Positions 16,301-23,280 of a stretch of 23,443 nucleotides of DNA are shown piece after piece. Where the stretch lies: assembly GCA_021204635.1 (NCBI GenBank), contig JAJPZB010000124.1, forward strand, positions 1 through 23,443. Direction: 5' to 3'. Source of the stretch: Opitutia bacterium. GTDB taxonomy: Bacteria; Verrucomicrobiota; Verrucomicrobiia; Opitutales; UBA953. The first letter of the stretch is position 1. Every line of letters begins with the position of its first letter. The position numbers were made by a program, and so were the translations under genes. The notes beneath the pieces were generated by a model, which had not been told where the DNA came from, did no database searches, and saw only the letters and a list, made by a program, of their open reading frames with translations.

Positions 16301-16722
16301 GGCATTCCGCATTCAAAGCCGAACTCGTGCAAAATGCTGTTGCAGAAGCCGTGAATCGTGGAAATTTTTGCGTCGTCAAATTCTGCTTCGGCGAGCCGCA
16401 GGCGGATGAGCTCCTTTTCCGAGAGCGGAATTTTTTCCTTTTCGGGCTCGGTAATTGCCTTGCGGATGCGCTCTCTGAGGCGTGCCGAAAGCTCTGCGGT
16501 CGCGGGCTCCGTGAATGTCACGACAACGATTTCGCGCACTCCCGGTGCGGATTCCGCGTCGCCGCCGCCCGCCGGCACATTGCCCGTGGGCGAGTAAAAT
16601 TTTCTGCCGCAAAGCAGTGCGAGATATATTTCCGCGATGTTGAATGTTTTCCCCGCGCCGGCAGAGGCTTCAACAATGCCCGGGCGCGTGAGGTCGAGTA
16701 TTTCGTCAGTGTCAGTGTTCAT
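13318..16722 (-). CDS. recB: RecBCD-type exonuclease V beta subunit (RecB helicase-nuclease)
   Basis: A 1134-residue UvrD-like 3'-5' helicase fused to a RecB nuclease domain. Motif I is ASAGAGKTFNIAEIYLALL (from residue 19), then FVVTF-like FTEPATAELSARLRERI, VALVDEFQDTDPVQWEIFD, FFCIGDPKQAIYKFRGGD, LKYNWRSSPEMI, VQIQTIHKSKGLEYDIVFLP and FYVALTRAVSACVLYHE. The C-terminal nuclease has FGSLVHGILEK, GFIDLVARVGERFFIADWKTNRIV (Asp1026, Asp1039, Lys1041) and LQWMVYAVAL (Gln1072, Tyr1076). Between helicase and nuclease (about 812-868) is a low-complexity Asn/Asp/Thr linker encoded by repeat DNA. The ATG follows the rlmD stop without a gap. No recC lies in the window; the partner may be elsewhere. 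Confidence 0.94.
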   Translation of the reverse strand: MNTDTDEILDLTRPGIVEASAGAGKTFNIAEIYLALLCGRKFYSPTGNVPAGGGDAESAPGVREIVVVTFTEPATAELSARLRERIRKAITEPEKEKIPLSEKELIRLRLAEAEFDDAKISTIHGFCNSILHEFGFECGMPLNAELCGDIGEERERFARRFILREKLAGRESPLIEDKEKGEDISSLADKLSTLINEMEQVPGLKFAAESASADWDFMKSRADYVRQAFDEWQKFRAEADTISYNEMLTRLLHALEKETSGPRLAKKISARRRVALVDEFQDTDPVQWEIFDKIFVENGLPFFCIGDPKQAIYKFRGGDVETYKKARTRIAEISKGNRLTLKYNWRSSPEMIAAFNEIFSKDAKIEPVVAEKKNKTETNVKISGFLEYSDASAAPRDGVEPPTADSPAIFVRIGGYGARAKLAQAGVQQAVCDDVEALVKTQNVRPSKIAILVRDNKSATMIRSMLARLGVPATTTATSSVLADTEAADFESLMEAILSPRDTAKVRKAALTSFFGDKFRKAVLTQQTAGAEAAELEEFQKTLHEQRTNWEKNGFAAAFAEIANKFDCYEILANSENPKRKITNVRHLSEIINDWERRKNLTPSALAKYFAEQRSRPNKDDKQQSLRAETDSDAVQIQTIHKSKGLEYDIVFLPDLWNHSLDNTRKPPYFVRRGTTLYIKGDRGFKEALVEDRAQTDAAQFYVALTRAVSACVLYHEATTTYYGKPLVSYANSLLAAGDYLYPNEKSPSPHVVVLNSQCELPPIPTSDKVATIARDCCEAKSVAEREKILATVEKRTKNDAFGFFSFTRILGSHNNPATDNNDDENSLAETHAEDKPPENSTFPDDDGGGNNPATTDNNGGDNNATTTTLAGEAHHKAEEKTYHKPGWFDLPAGTYFGSLVHGILEKVNFKTQENLGDLAKNAAQQLTRNGKNPSEIEKKLRAMVVETLGLEICDGAKLSDVDSEKDCVHEMEFLFPAADKKNLCPKLDKVFTEFGGIYERTAERHWRDNSGSHLNIDGFMHGFIDLVARVGERFFIADWKTNRIVARNSRQTTISEADLANEIVANGYALQWMVYAVALRKFLKKIYGDAYDHNKHFGGILYVFVRWGAIYRDASITEEMLDKLEDILSAPQL
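14119..14285. repeat. in-frame GGTGGTGGC / GCCACCACC repeat cluster inside recB
   Basis: On the plus strand this stretch alternates GTGGTGG, ATTGTTG and CCACCACC words. It contains a perfect hairpin with 9-bp arms (GGTGGTGGC 14155-14163, GCCACCACC 14173-14181, 9-nt loop) and another with 7-bp arms (14122-14128 with 14139-14145). Read in the recB frame it encodes an Asn/Asp/Thr/Gly-rich segment between the helicase and nuclease domains. The frame is preserved, so the copies sit in a tolerant linker. Confidence 0.75.
14391..14410. other. perfect 20-bp palindrome within recB
   Basis: AACAATCGCG followed by CGCGATTGTT is a perfect 20-bp palindrome, and it is directly followed by GCCACC, the start of the dispersed repeat motif. 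It lies in recB coding sequence, about 100 bp from the linker repeat cluster. Confidence 0.55.
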
Positions 16723-17967
16723 CTATTTGTGGTTCAAAACTGCAATGTTTTCTATGTGGCGGGTCTGCGGGAAAAGGTCGAAGGGCTGGACCTCTTCGAG
16801 CTCGTATTTCCCGCTGTCGAGAATGATTTTCAGGTCGCGTGCCTGCGTGTCCGGCGCGCACGAGACATAGACTATGCGGCGCGGCGAAAATTCCATCATC
16901 TGCGAGATGAATTCCGGCGTGCAGCCCTTGCGCGGCGGGTCGATGATTATCGCGGTTTCGCTCGGCGGGAACGCAACTTGCGCGAAAATCGTCTCGGACG
17001 AGCCGGCGACAAATTCGCAGTTGCCGAGATTGTTGCAGCGCGCATTTTCGCGGGCCTTTTCCACCGCAAAAGTGCTCACTTCCACGCCGAGGACGCGGGC
17101 AAAAAGCTTTGCCGCCGACAGCGCGAAAAGCCCGCTCCCGCAATACGCATCGACGAGATATTTGCAGCCGCCCGAGCTCGCCGCGCGAACGCCGAAGCCG
17201 ACAAACTCCGGCAAGACAAACGGGTTGTTTTGGAAAAAATCTCCGGCGAGAAAGCGCAGCGTCAAGTCGCCAACCCTCTCGGAAACTTGCGCGTTGGCGT
17301 CTGTGGTGACGCCTTCGAGAGTCTCGCGCATGAGGATTGTCGCGCCGCAATCGTATTCGCCGGCGGCGGCTTTTTCCCGAATCTTTTCTCGGATTTTCGG
17401 GAACTCTGCGTTTATCGCGTCTGTTGCGATCGGGCAATTTGCGACGTCGATTACGCTGCGCGAATTGTGGCGCAAAAATCCGATGGGGAAATCGCTCTCG
17501 CCGGCGTGCGGTTTCTCGAAGTGCGGCGTGATTTTCGTGCGATAGCCGTATTCTTTGGGCGAGCCGTGGCAGGGATTCACGGCGACGTCGATTTTCGCGA
17601 GCCTTTCGAGAAGTTCGCGCACTTGCTGCGTCTTCCACGCGAGCTGAGATTCGTAGCTCAGGTTTTGGTATTGACAACCGCCGCAAGTTTTAAAAAGCGG
17701 GCAAACGGGCTCTACGCGCGCCGGAGACGGCGTCAGCACGCGGACGAGATCTCCGCGCGAAAAATTTTTCTCGTTGAACCAAATCCGAGCAACAATTCGC
17801 TCTCCGGGCAGGGCAAACGGCACCATCACCACCCAGCCGTTTACGCGCCCGAGTCCTTCGCCGCGGTTCGTGAGCGTGGAAACTTCGAGCTCGATCTCCT
17901 CGTGATATGCGTAGGGGACGGGCTTGAATTTCCTCGGGGCTCTCGGCGGGCGCTGTTCAAATTTCAT
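16723..17967 (-). CDS. rlmD: 23S rRNA (uracil-5-)-methyltransferase, RlmD/RumA type
   Basis: A SAM-dependent enzyme that makes 5-methyluridine in RNA, most likely 23S rRNA. The ATG at 17967 gives 414 residues; a TTG nine codons upstream is less attractive. An N-terminal TRAM-like domain (about 22-80) is followed by the iron-sulfur cysteines Cys89, Cys95, Cys98 and Cys178 with the spacing of E. coli RumA. The methylase part has YLVDAYCGSGLFALSAAK, IIIDPPRKGC, VYVSCAPDTQARDL with catalytic Cys370 and QPFDLFPQTRHIENIAVL with the general base Glu406. Closely related TrmA-like or RlmCD enzymes modify other sites, so the exact uridine is not certain. The stop directly abuts the recB start. The gene is divergent from rsmE. 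Confidence 0.9.
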   Translation of the reverse strand: MKFEQRPPRAPRKFKPVPYAYHEEIELEVSTLTNRGEGLGRVNGWVVMVPFALPGERIVARIWFNEKNFSRGDLVRVLTPSPARVEPVCPLFKTCGGCQYQNLSYESQLAWKTQQVRELLERLAKIDVAVNPCHGSPKEYGYRTKITPHFEKPHAGESDFPIGFLRHNSRSVIDVANCPIATDAINAEFPKIREKIREKAAAGEYDCGATILMRETLEGVTTDANAQVSERVGDLTLRFLAGDFFQNNPFVLPEFVGFGVRAASSGGCKYLVDAYCGSGLFALSAAKLFARVLGVEVSTFAVEKARENARCNNLGNCEFVAGSSETIFAQVAFPPSETAIIIDPPRKGCTPEFISQMMEFSPRRIVYVSCAPDTQARDLKIILDSGKYELEEVQPFDLFPQTRHIENIAVLNHK

Positions 17968-18092
17968 TGCGCCGGATTCAAAGGCAATTGCCAAACGAAC
18001 GCAAGAAACGCGGCGGAAACGCGCACCAATGCGGGGTTCGCACCGGCGAAAAATAATTTTGCAAAATAAAATTTTAGCTGTTGCGCGGAAAC

Positions 18093-18102
18093 GGGGAGGG
18101 GG
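18093..18102 (+). promoter_or_regulatory. Shine-Dalgarno sequence deciding the rsmE start
   Basis: GGGGAGGGGG lies with its GGAG core 9 nt before the ATG at 18108. It favours this start over the in-frame TTG at 18081 or the ATG at 18117. It is the clearest ribosome binding site in the window; most other genes show little or none. Confidence 0.65.
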
Positions 18103-18107
18103 TCAAA

Positions 18108-18899
18108 ATGCAAGCCATGTTGCGGGCGTTTCATCCTTTCGCAGTTCCTGCCGACGCGGACAAAATCGTTCTCTCCGGCGAGGAAAGTTTTCATCTCGCG
18201 AAAGTTTTGCGCGGGACGGAGGGGGAGGCAGTGTCCGCATTCGATGGTCGCGGAAATGTGTGGGAAGGAAAAATTGTCGGTGGCACCGCGAAGGCGTTGG
18301 AGATTTCCATCGCCGCGCGCCGCACTGTTGCCGCGCCGCAGTGCCGAATCTCGCTCGCGCAGGCGTTGCCGAAGGGCTCGCTCATGGACGACATCGTGCG
18401 GCAGGCGACGGAGATTGGCGCCGCGCGGATTTTCCCGCTGCTGAGCTCGCGCTGCGAAGTGCGGCTCGACGACGCTCGCGCCGAGAAAAAATCCGAGCGC
18501 TGGAACGCAATCGCGACAGAATCCTGCAAACAATGCGGAAACGCGCTCTTGCCGGAAATTTTCCCCGTGATGAAGTTTCGCGATTTCTGCGAGAAATTTG
18601 CGCCCGCAACAATGCGGAACACGCTCGGCATCGTCGCGAGCCTCGAGGCGGGCACGCGCAATTGCGGCGACATTGCCGCAGACGCCGATCCCACCACAAG
18701 CGAAATCCTGTGGCTCGTGGGCCCCGAGGGCGATTTTTCCCCCGAGGAATATTCGCTCGCCCGCGCCGCCGGCTTTGTGCCCGCAAGGCTCGGGCAAAAC
18801 ATTTTACGTTCCGTGACGGCGGCGATCTATACCCTCGCCGTCGCGGATCAAATGAGACAAAACCTGCAACAAAGAAACGCTATAATTTCAAAAAAATAA
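18108..18899 (+). CDS. rsmE: 16S rRNA (uracil(1498)-N3)-methyltransferase
   Basis: A SPOUT-family (alpha/beta knot) methyltransferase of 263 residues that methylates N3 of U1498 in 16S rRNA. The N-terminal PUA-like part begins MLRAFHPFAV and contains HLAKVLRGTEG. The knot follows: QALPKGSLMDDIVRQATEIGAARIFPLLSSRCEVR, then ERWNAIATESCKQCGNALLPEI, and finally LWLVGPEGDFSPEEYSLARAAGF and LGQNILRSVTAAIYTLAV. The last motif usually reads LRxETA; here Val stands in place of Glu. It is divergent from rlmD and only 5 bp before rnhC, so the two RNA-linked genes probably share a transcript. Confidence 0.92.
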   Translation: MQAMLRAFHPFAVPADADKIVLSGEESFHLAKVLRGTEGEAVSAFDGRGNVWEGKIVGGTAKALEISIAARRTVAAPQCRISLAQALPKGSLMDDIVRQATEIGAARIFPLLSSRCEVRLDDARAEKKSERWNAIATESCKQCGNALLPEIFPVMKFRDFCEKFAPATMRNTLGIVASLEAGTRNCGDIAADADPTTSEILWLVGPEGDFSPEEYSLARAAGFVPARLGQNILRSVTAAIYTLAVADQMRQNLQQRNAIISKK

Positions 18900-18904
18900 A
18901 GAAC

Positions 18905-19900
18905 ATGGATCCTGCCGAATTGTCACAACACACGGAAGAAATCCCGCGCGCGGGAGAAGAACAACCCCTCAGCGTTTACACGCTCGCAATCGACGAAAAC
19001 ATCGCGAAAAAACTCCACGATTATTGCGCCGGCAACAGCGAGTTCGCAGAGCAAAAATTGGAATACACGCGGTTCGCATACAGGTCGGACGCCGGCGGGT
19101 TCTCCCTCGCGGTTTACGATTCGATGAAACTCCTCGTGACGGGCAGGGGGACGCGCAACTTCGTCCAAAACGTCTTCGAGCCGAAAATCTCGGGCAAGCC
19201 GCTCCTCGGCTATGACGAAGTGTGGCACCCCGAGTGGTTTGAGTGGCACGCCGGCATGGACGAATCGGGCAAGGGCGACGTGTTCGGACCGCTTGTCACG
19301 AGTTGCGTCATCGCTGGCAAAGACGCAGTCAGGAAGTGGATCGCCGTCGGTGTGCGCGATTCCAAGACGATCGTCGATAAAACGATCTTCAAAGTGGAAA
19401 AGCTCATTCGCGAGACCCCGGGCGTCATCGTGAAAACGTGCACCGCCGATATGAGGAAGTACAACGATCTCTACAACAAGCGCTTTTTCAACATGAACAT
19501 GCTGCTCTCGTACTTCCATTTTGTCGTGCTCCGCGAAGCGCTCGTCGCCGCGAAAGGCACGGAAATGGGGCTGCCGAAATGGGGCTTGCTCGACCAATTT
19601 TCGCGGAATCCTCTCGTGCAGGGCGATTTGAAGAACAACGCCATCAACTTCGATTTGCGCATGCAGACCAAGGCGGAGAGCGACCCCGTCGTCGCGGCGG
19701 CGTCGATTGTCGCGCGCGCGACATTCCTGCGCGAGCTCGCCGCGCTCGGGAACAAAGCCGGCATTATGCTGCCCAAAGGTTGCTCGCCGGAGGCGACGCA
19801 GTGCCTCGTGAAAGTCCGGAAAAAATTCGGCAAGCGGCGCATGGCGGAATTTGCAAAAATGCATTTCAGCAGCGTGCAAGAAGCTCTCGACAAAGCCTGA
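18905..19900 (+). CDS. rnhC: ribonuclease HIII
   Basis: A 331-residue endonuclease that cuts the RNA strand of RNA-DNA hybrids. The N-terminal 90 residues form the TBP-like substrate-binding domain typical of RNase HIII (YTLAIDENIAKKLHDYC...YDSMKLLVTGRGTRN). The catalytic domain starts at GMDESGKGDVFGPLV with Asp119 and Glu120, continues with VRDSKTI, and has Asp230 (LLDQF) and Asp260 (AESDPVVAAASIVARA); the DEDD set is complete. The ATG is 5 bp after the rsmE stop. A much longer open frame extends upstream but runs through rsmE in another frame and is not coding. Confidence 0.95.
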   Translation: MDPAELSQHTEEIPRAGEEQPLSVYTLAIDENIAKKLHDYCAGNSEFAEQKLEYTRFAYRSDAGGFSLAVYDSMKLLVTGRGTRNFVQNVFEPKISGKPLLGYDEVWHPEWFEWHAGMDESGKGDVFGPLVTSCVIAGKDAVRKWIAVGVRDSKTIVDKTIFKVEKLIRETPGVIVKTCTADMRKYNDLYNKRFFNMNMLLSYFHFVVLREALVAAKGTEMGLPKWGLLDQFSRNPLVQGDLKNNAINFDLRMQTKAESDPVVAAASIVARATFLRELAALGNKAGIMLPKGCSPEATQCLVKVRKKFGKRRMAEFAKMHFSSVQEALDKA

Positions 19901-19998
19901 TTGCCTGCCGCGGCGGCGTTGCGCGGATTTTTTTCTTTACAATGCCGCCGCTCGGCGTAAGCTGTTCACCAAGTTTAACCCCTCTTCTCCATACTGAA

Positions 19999-20280
19999 AT
20001 GAAAATCAGCAAACTTTCTCTTGTCGCTCCATTTGCCGCAGCGTTTGCGCTCGCGGCGACCGGTTGCAATGGCTGGGACACCGATTACCACGGAGAATCC
20101 GTCCGCGCCGAACACGCCCACAACGTTTTGGGCATCATAGACGTCAGCCCCGGCTCTTACGGATATATCGATGATTCGCAAACGGTTGTCCTCGACACTG
20201 ATTCTCTCTGGTGCCGCCGCGACTTTTCGGGTGCGAAAATATTGCTCTTCTGGGGCGCGATTTCCATACGCGACTACTAA
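19999..20280 (+). CDS. small hypothetical lipoprotein
   Basis: A 93-residue product starts MKISKLSLVAPFAAAFALAA and continues TGCNGW, a signal peptide with lipobox ATGC (Cys23), so it is probably anchored in the membrane and faces the periplasm. The mature part (about 70 residues) has DVSPGSYGYIDDSQTVVLDTDSLW and ends GAKILLFWGAISIRDY; I recognise no family. The ATG at 19999 is chosen because it begins the signal peptide; an in-frame ATG further upstream would bury it. It lies 98 bp after rnhC and ends just before a strong terminator, so it could be a single-gene unit. A TACAAT at 19938-19943 may be its -10 box, without a convincing -35. Confidence 0.75.
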   Translation: MKISKLSLVAPFAAAFALAATGCNGWDTDYHGESVRAEHAHNVLGIIDVSPGSYGYIDDSQTVVLDTDSLWCRRDFSGAKILLFWGAISIRDY

Positions 20281-20313
20281 TACGAATTTTGTGTTATACA
20301 TTGTATGTTGTAG

Positions 20314-20341
20314 AAACCCCCGAGAGCCTCGGGGGTTTTTT
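20314..20341 (+). terminator. rho-independent terminator after the small lipoprotein gene
   Basis: Perfect 11-bp arms AAACCCCCGAG (20314-20324) and CTCGGGGGTTT (20328-20338) enclose the loop AGC, followed by a T-run to 20341. It lies 34 bp past the stop at 20280 and separates this unit from oleC. Confidence 0.93.
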
Positions 20342-20342
20342 G

Positions 20343-20391
20343 TTGACCTCAAATCGATAAAAAACGCGAAAATAACGCACGAGACCGGATA
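20343..20391 (+). promoter_or_regulatory. possible oleC promoter and leader
   Basis: TTGACC at 20343-20348 is a good -35 candidate directly after the terminator. The following AT-rich stretch offers only weak -10 matches (around 20370-20375), with non-ideal spacing. No clear Shine-Dalgarno precedes the ATG at 20392. Confidence 0.25.
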
Positions 20392-22071
20392 ATGAAAAAA
20401 GCGTCCGCCAATGTCGCAAGATTCCTCGAAGAAAGCGCCGAGCGCGTGCCCGACGTCTGTGCAATCAGATTGCCGCGCGGCCGCAACAGCGCCGGCGACA
20501 TTCTCTACCGCGAACTCAGCTTCGCCGAGTTGAACAACACGACTGCCGCCGCCGCCGAAATATTTCGCGAAAAGGGCATCGGCACCGGCACGCGGACGCT
20601 GCTCATGGCGCGCCCTGGCTGGGACTTGATTCTCGCGGCGTTTGCGCTTTTCCGGATTGGCGCGGTGCCCGTCGCGATAGACCCTGGCATGGGGCTCGGC
20701 AAATTTCTGCGCTGCGTGAGAAAAACGCGCCCCGAGGCACTCGTCGGAATCCCGCTCGCAATCTGGTCGCGCCGGATTTTTCGCAAGACTTTTTCGAGCG
20801 TGAAAACCACCGTCGCCGTCGGCACAAAAAAGTTTGAAAAAAGCTTGCAGGAAGTGCGGGACGCCGGCAGGGGCTCGCGCCGCAAAATCGTCAAGCGCAA
20901 GCCGGAAGACCTCGCCGCAATCCTTTTCACGAGCGGCTCCACCGGCGCGGCAAAGGGCGTGAGATACACGCACGGAATGTTTGACGCGCAGCGAAAAATC
21001 ATCCGCGATTTTTACAAAATCAACACCGGCGAAATCGACTTGCCACTGTTGCCAATCTTCGCGCTTTTCAATCCCGCCCTCGGAATGACGACGATCACGC
21101 CCGAGATGAACCCCGCGAAACCGGCGACGCTCGACCCCGAGAAAATTGTCCGCGCAATTCGGCAAAACGGCGTCACAAACAGCTTTGGCTCACCGGTGTT
21201 GTGGCGCAAAATCGCCGAGTTTTGCGACAGCCGAGGTGAGACGCTCCCGCAGATTCGCCGGATTCTCTGCGCGGGAATCGCCGTCCGCCCCGCCGTGATG
21301 TCGCTCCTCAAAAAAGTCTTGCCAAACGCGGAAATCCATTCGCCCTACGGCGCGACGGAAAACCTGCCCGTTGCCGACGTTACGGCTGAGACCGTTGTCG
21401 CGGAAACCGGCGCGCTCACTCTCGCGGGCTTCGGGACTTGCGCCGGCACGATCGTGCCGGGCAACCGCGTGCGGATTGTCGCCACCACCAACGAGATTCT
21501 CGAAACTTTCGGCGCCACCACCAACCCGAAGGAAAAATTTCGCGGCTTTGTGGTGGGCGAAATCTGCGTGAACGGCCCCACCACCACAAAGTCCTACGAC
21601 AATGACAACAGTGCCACGCGCCACGCAAAAATCCGCGACCTCGCAGACAACTCGCTCTGGCACCGCATGGGCGACCTCGGATACTTCGACAACAAGGGCA
21701 GATTGTGGTTCCTCGGCAGGAAGGTCGAACGCGTGGTGACGCGCGCCGGCACGCTCTACACCGAGGCTTGCGAGCCGGTGTTCGACGCGCACCCCGCAGT
21801 TTTTCGCTCCGCGCTCATCGGCATTGTTGCGGGCGACGATGTTGTCCCCGCCATGGTCTTCGAGTTGCGCGCGGGCACGCCGAAGTCCGACCACGCCCGC
21901 ATTTTGGCAGAGTTGCGCGAGATTGCCGCCAAGTGCGAGAGCACCCGCGACATTAAAAAATTCCTGATTTTCCCGAAAAAATTCCCCGTCGATGTCCGCC
22001 ACAATGCGAAAATTCATCGGCTTTCAATACGAAAATTCTACGAGAAAAAATTCCGCTCAGGCGCGGATTGA
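20392..22071 (+). CDS. oleC: AMP-dependent beta-lactone synthetase, OleC type
   Basis: A 559-residue member of the acyl-CoA synthetase/adenylating superfamily. The AMP-binding core is ILFTSGSTGAAKGVRYTHG (178-196). The stretch LPIFALFNPALGMTTITPEMNP, HSPYGATENLPVA and the C-terminal FPVDVRHNAKIHR (catalytic Lys540) are characteristic of OleC rather than ordinary fatty acyl-CoA ligases. OleC converts beta-hydroxy acids from OleA/OleD into beta-lactones, which OleB decarboxylates to long-chain cis-olefins. None of oleA, oleB or oleD lies in the window, so the substrate is inferred. Around residues 360-410 the protein has Thr/Asn-rich inserts (ATTN, ATTN, TTTK) encoded by the dispersed CCACCACC repeat. 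No signal peptide is visible. Confidence 0.85.
   Translation: MKKASANVARFLEESAERVPDVCAIRLPRGRNSAGDILYRELSFAELNNTTAAAAEIFREKGIGTGTRTLLMARPGWDLILAAFALFRIGAVPVAIDPGMGLGKFLRCVRKTRPEALVGIPLAIWSRRIFRKTFSSVKTTVAVGTKKFEKSLQEVRDAGRGSRRKIVKRKPEDLAAILFTSGSTGAAKGVRYTHGMFDAQRKIIRDFYKINTGEIDLPLLPIFALFNPALGMTTITPEMNPAKPATLDPEKIVRAIRQNGVTNSFGSPVLWRKIAEFCDSRGETLPQIRRILCAGIAVRPAVMSLLKKVLPNAEIHSPYGATENLPVADVTAETVVAETGALTLAGFGTCAGTIVPGNRVRIVATTNEILETFGATTNPKEKFRGFVVGEICVNGPTTTKSYDNDNSATRHAKIRDLADNSLWHRMGDLGYFDNKGRLWFLGRKVERVVTRAGTLYTEACEPVFDAHPAVFRSALIGIVAGDDVVPAMVFELRAGTPKSDHARILAELREIAAKCESTRDIKKFLIFPKKFPVDVRHNAKIHRLSIRKFYEKKFRSGAD
21479..21590. repeat. three in-frame CCACCACC repeat copies inside oleC
   Basis: GCCACCACCAAC occurs at 21481-21492 and 21514-21525, and CCCACCACCAC at 21577-21587. 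In the oleC frame they encode ATTN, ATTN and TTTK in the region before the hinge to the C-terminal domain. Their spacing of about 33 and 63 bp is a multiple of three, so the frame is kept. Confidence 0.6.
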
Positions 22072-22114
22072 CCGGAATTTCCCGAAATGATTTCTTCAAG
22101 CACCATTTTTTAAT

Positions 22115-23197
22115 ATGAAAGAGCAGCTAAAAACAGACGACACGCGAATCCTGCGGCAAAAGCCGCTCGTATCGCCCGCGCTTCTCATGGACGAAGTTCG
22201 ACCGAGCGAAGCGGCTGTGCATACGGTGGAAACCGCAAGAAACGAAATCAGTAAAATATTGAGCGGAGACGACGACCGCCTCCTGCTCGTGACGGGCCCG
22301 TGCTCGATTCACGACATCTCCGCCGCATGGGAATACGCAGAGCACGCCCGCCGCTTTGCCGAAAAATACTCCGACGACCTCCTCGTCGTAATGCGCACAT
22401 ATTTTGAAAAACCGCGCACCGTCGTCGGCTGGAAAGGCCTGATAAACGACCCGTTCATCGACGGAACTTTCCGCATAAACGAAGGCCTGAGAATCGCCCG
22501 CCGATTCCTCTGCGACCTCGCAGAAAAAGGCGTCCCCGCCGCGACAGAATTTCTCGACCCCGTGACGCCGCAGTTCATCGCAGACCTCGTGTCGTACGGC
22601 GCAATCGGCGCGCGGACGACCGAGAGCCAGATTCACCGCGAACTCGCCTCGGGGCTGTCGATGCCCGTCGGATTTAAAAACGGCACAGACGGCTCGATCC
22701 AAGTCGCGATAGACGCCGTCCGCGCCTCGCGCCACTCCCACCGCTTTCCCTCTGTCACGAAAGACGGCGTGGTCTCGATTTTCGAGACTGCCGGCAACGA
22801 AGACACGCACGTGATTTTGCGCGGCGGCTCCCGCACAGGTCCGAACTACGGTCCGGAGTTTGTGGCGGAATGCGCGGAAAAATTGGCAAAGCTCAACTTG
22901 CCGCCACACATCGTCGTGGATTGCTCCCACGGCAACAGCAACAAAGATTACTCGCGGCAGACCATTGTGGCGGAAAATCTCGCCGAGCAGATTTCGGCAG
23001 GCTCGCGGGCAATCGCCGGCGCCATGGTCGAGAGCAATCTCGTGGAAGGCAGGCAGGACTACAACTGCTCGGAAAAAAGCTCGTGCACCTACGGGCAAAG
23101 CATTACAGACGCCTGTATCTCGGTCGGGGAAACGGAAAAAATCTGCGAGATCCTCGCCAAGGCAGTTCGGGCGCGCCGCAACAAAGCCGCAAAATAA
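22115..23197 (+). CDS. aroG: 3-deoxy-7-phosphoheptulonate (DAHP) synthase, class I
   Basis: The first enzyme of the shikimate pathway; it condenses phosphoenolpyruvate with erythrose 4-phosphate. The 360-residue length fits the AroF/G/H group. Metal ligands are all present: Cys63 (VTGPCSIHD), His272 (VDCSHGNSNKD), Glu306 (GAMVESNLVEG) and Asp332 (SITDACI). RTYFEKPRTVVGWKG and ATEFLDPVTPQ build the active site. Feedback specificity (Phe, Tyr or Trp) cannot be told here, so aroG is used as a generic symbol. It begins 43 bp after oleC without a terminator between them, so the two may be cotranscribed, although the pathways are unrelated. The repeat array starts just after the stop. Confidence 0.96.
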   Translation: MKEQLKTDDTRILRQKPLVSPALLMDEVRPSEAAVHTVETARNEISKILSGDDDRLLLVTGPCSIHDISAAWEYAEHARRFAEKYSDDLLVVMRTYFEKPRTVVGWKGLINDPFIDGTFRINEGLRIARRFLCDLAEKGVPAATEFLDPVTPQFIADLVSYGAIGARTTESQIHRELASGLSMPVGFKNGTDGSIQVAIDAVRASRHSHRFPSVTKDGVVSIFETAGNEDTHVILRGGSRTGPNYGPEFVAECAEKLAKLNLPPHIVVDCSHGNSNKDYSRQTIVAENLAEQISAGSRAIAGAMVESNLVEGRQDYNCSEKSSCTYGQSITDACISVGETEKICEILAKAVRARRNKAAK

Positions 23198-23221
23198 TTA
23201 ACGGCAACAATCGCCACCACC

Positions 23222-23280
23222 AAGCCGCCACCATCGACCCGCGCCGCCACAATGCCGCAATGGGTCGGTGGTGGCGGCTT
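23222..23280. repeat. long imperfect hairpin after aroG
   Basis: A 19-bp left arm (23222-23240, AAGCCGCCACCATCGACCC) pairs with 23262-23280 with a single mismatch around a 21-nt loop. It lies 25 bp after the aroG stop. There is no T-run, so it is not a classical terminator, but it may stabilise or end the transcript. The right arm is also the first unit of the tandem array. Confidence 0.75.

Noticed and set aside
16024..18069. Long plus-strand open frame antisense to recB and rlmD (681 codons)
   Set aside because: Both genes opposite it have complete family motifs; this frame is rich in Arg, Phe and Ala without any motif, as expected from GC-rich DNA read on the wrong strand.
17924..18904. 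Upstream extension of the rnhC frame
   Set aside because: It overlaps rsmE in another frame and is Arg-rich; the ATG at 18905 begins the normal RNase HIII N-terminal domain.
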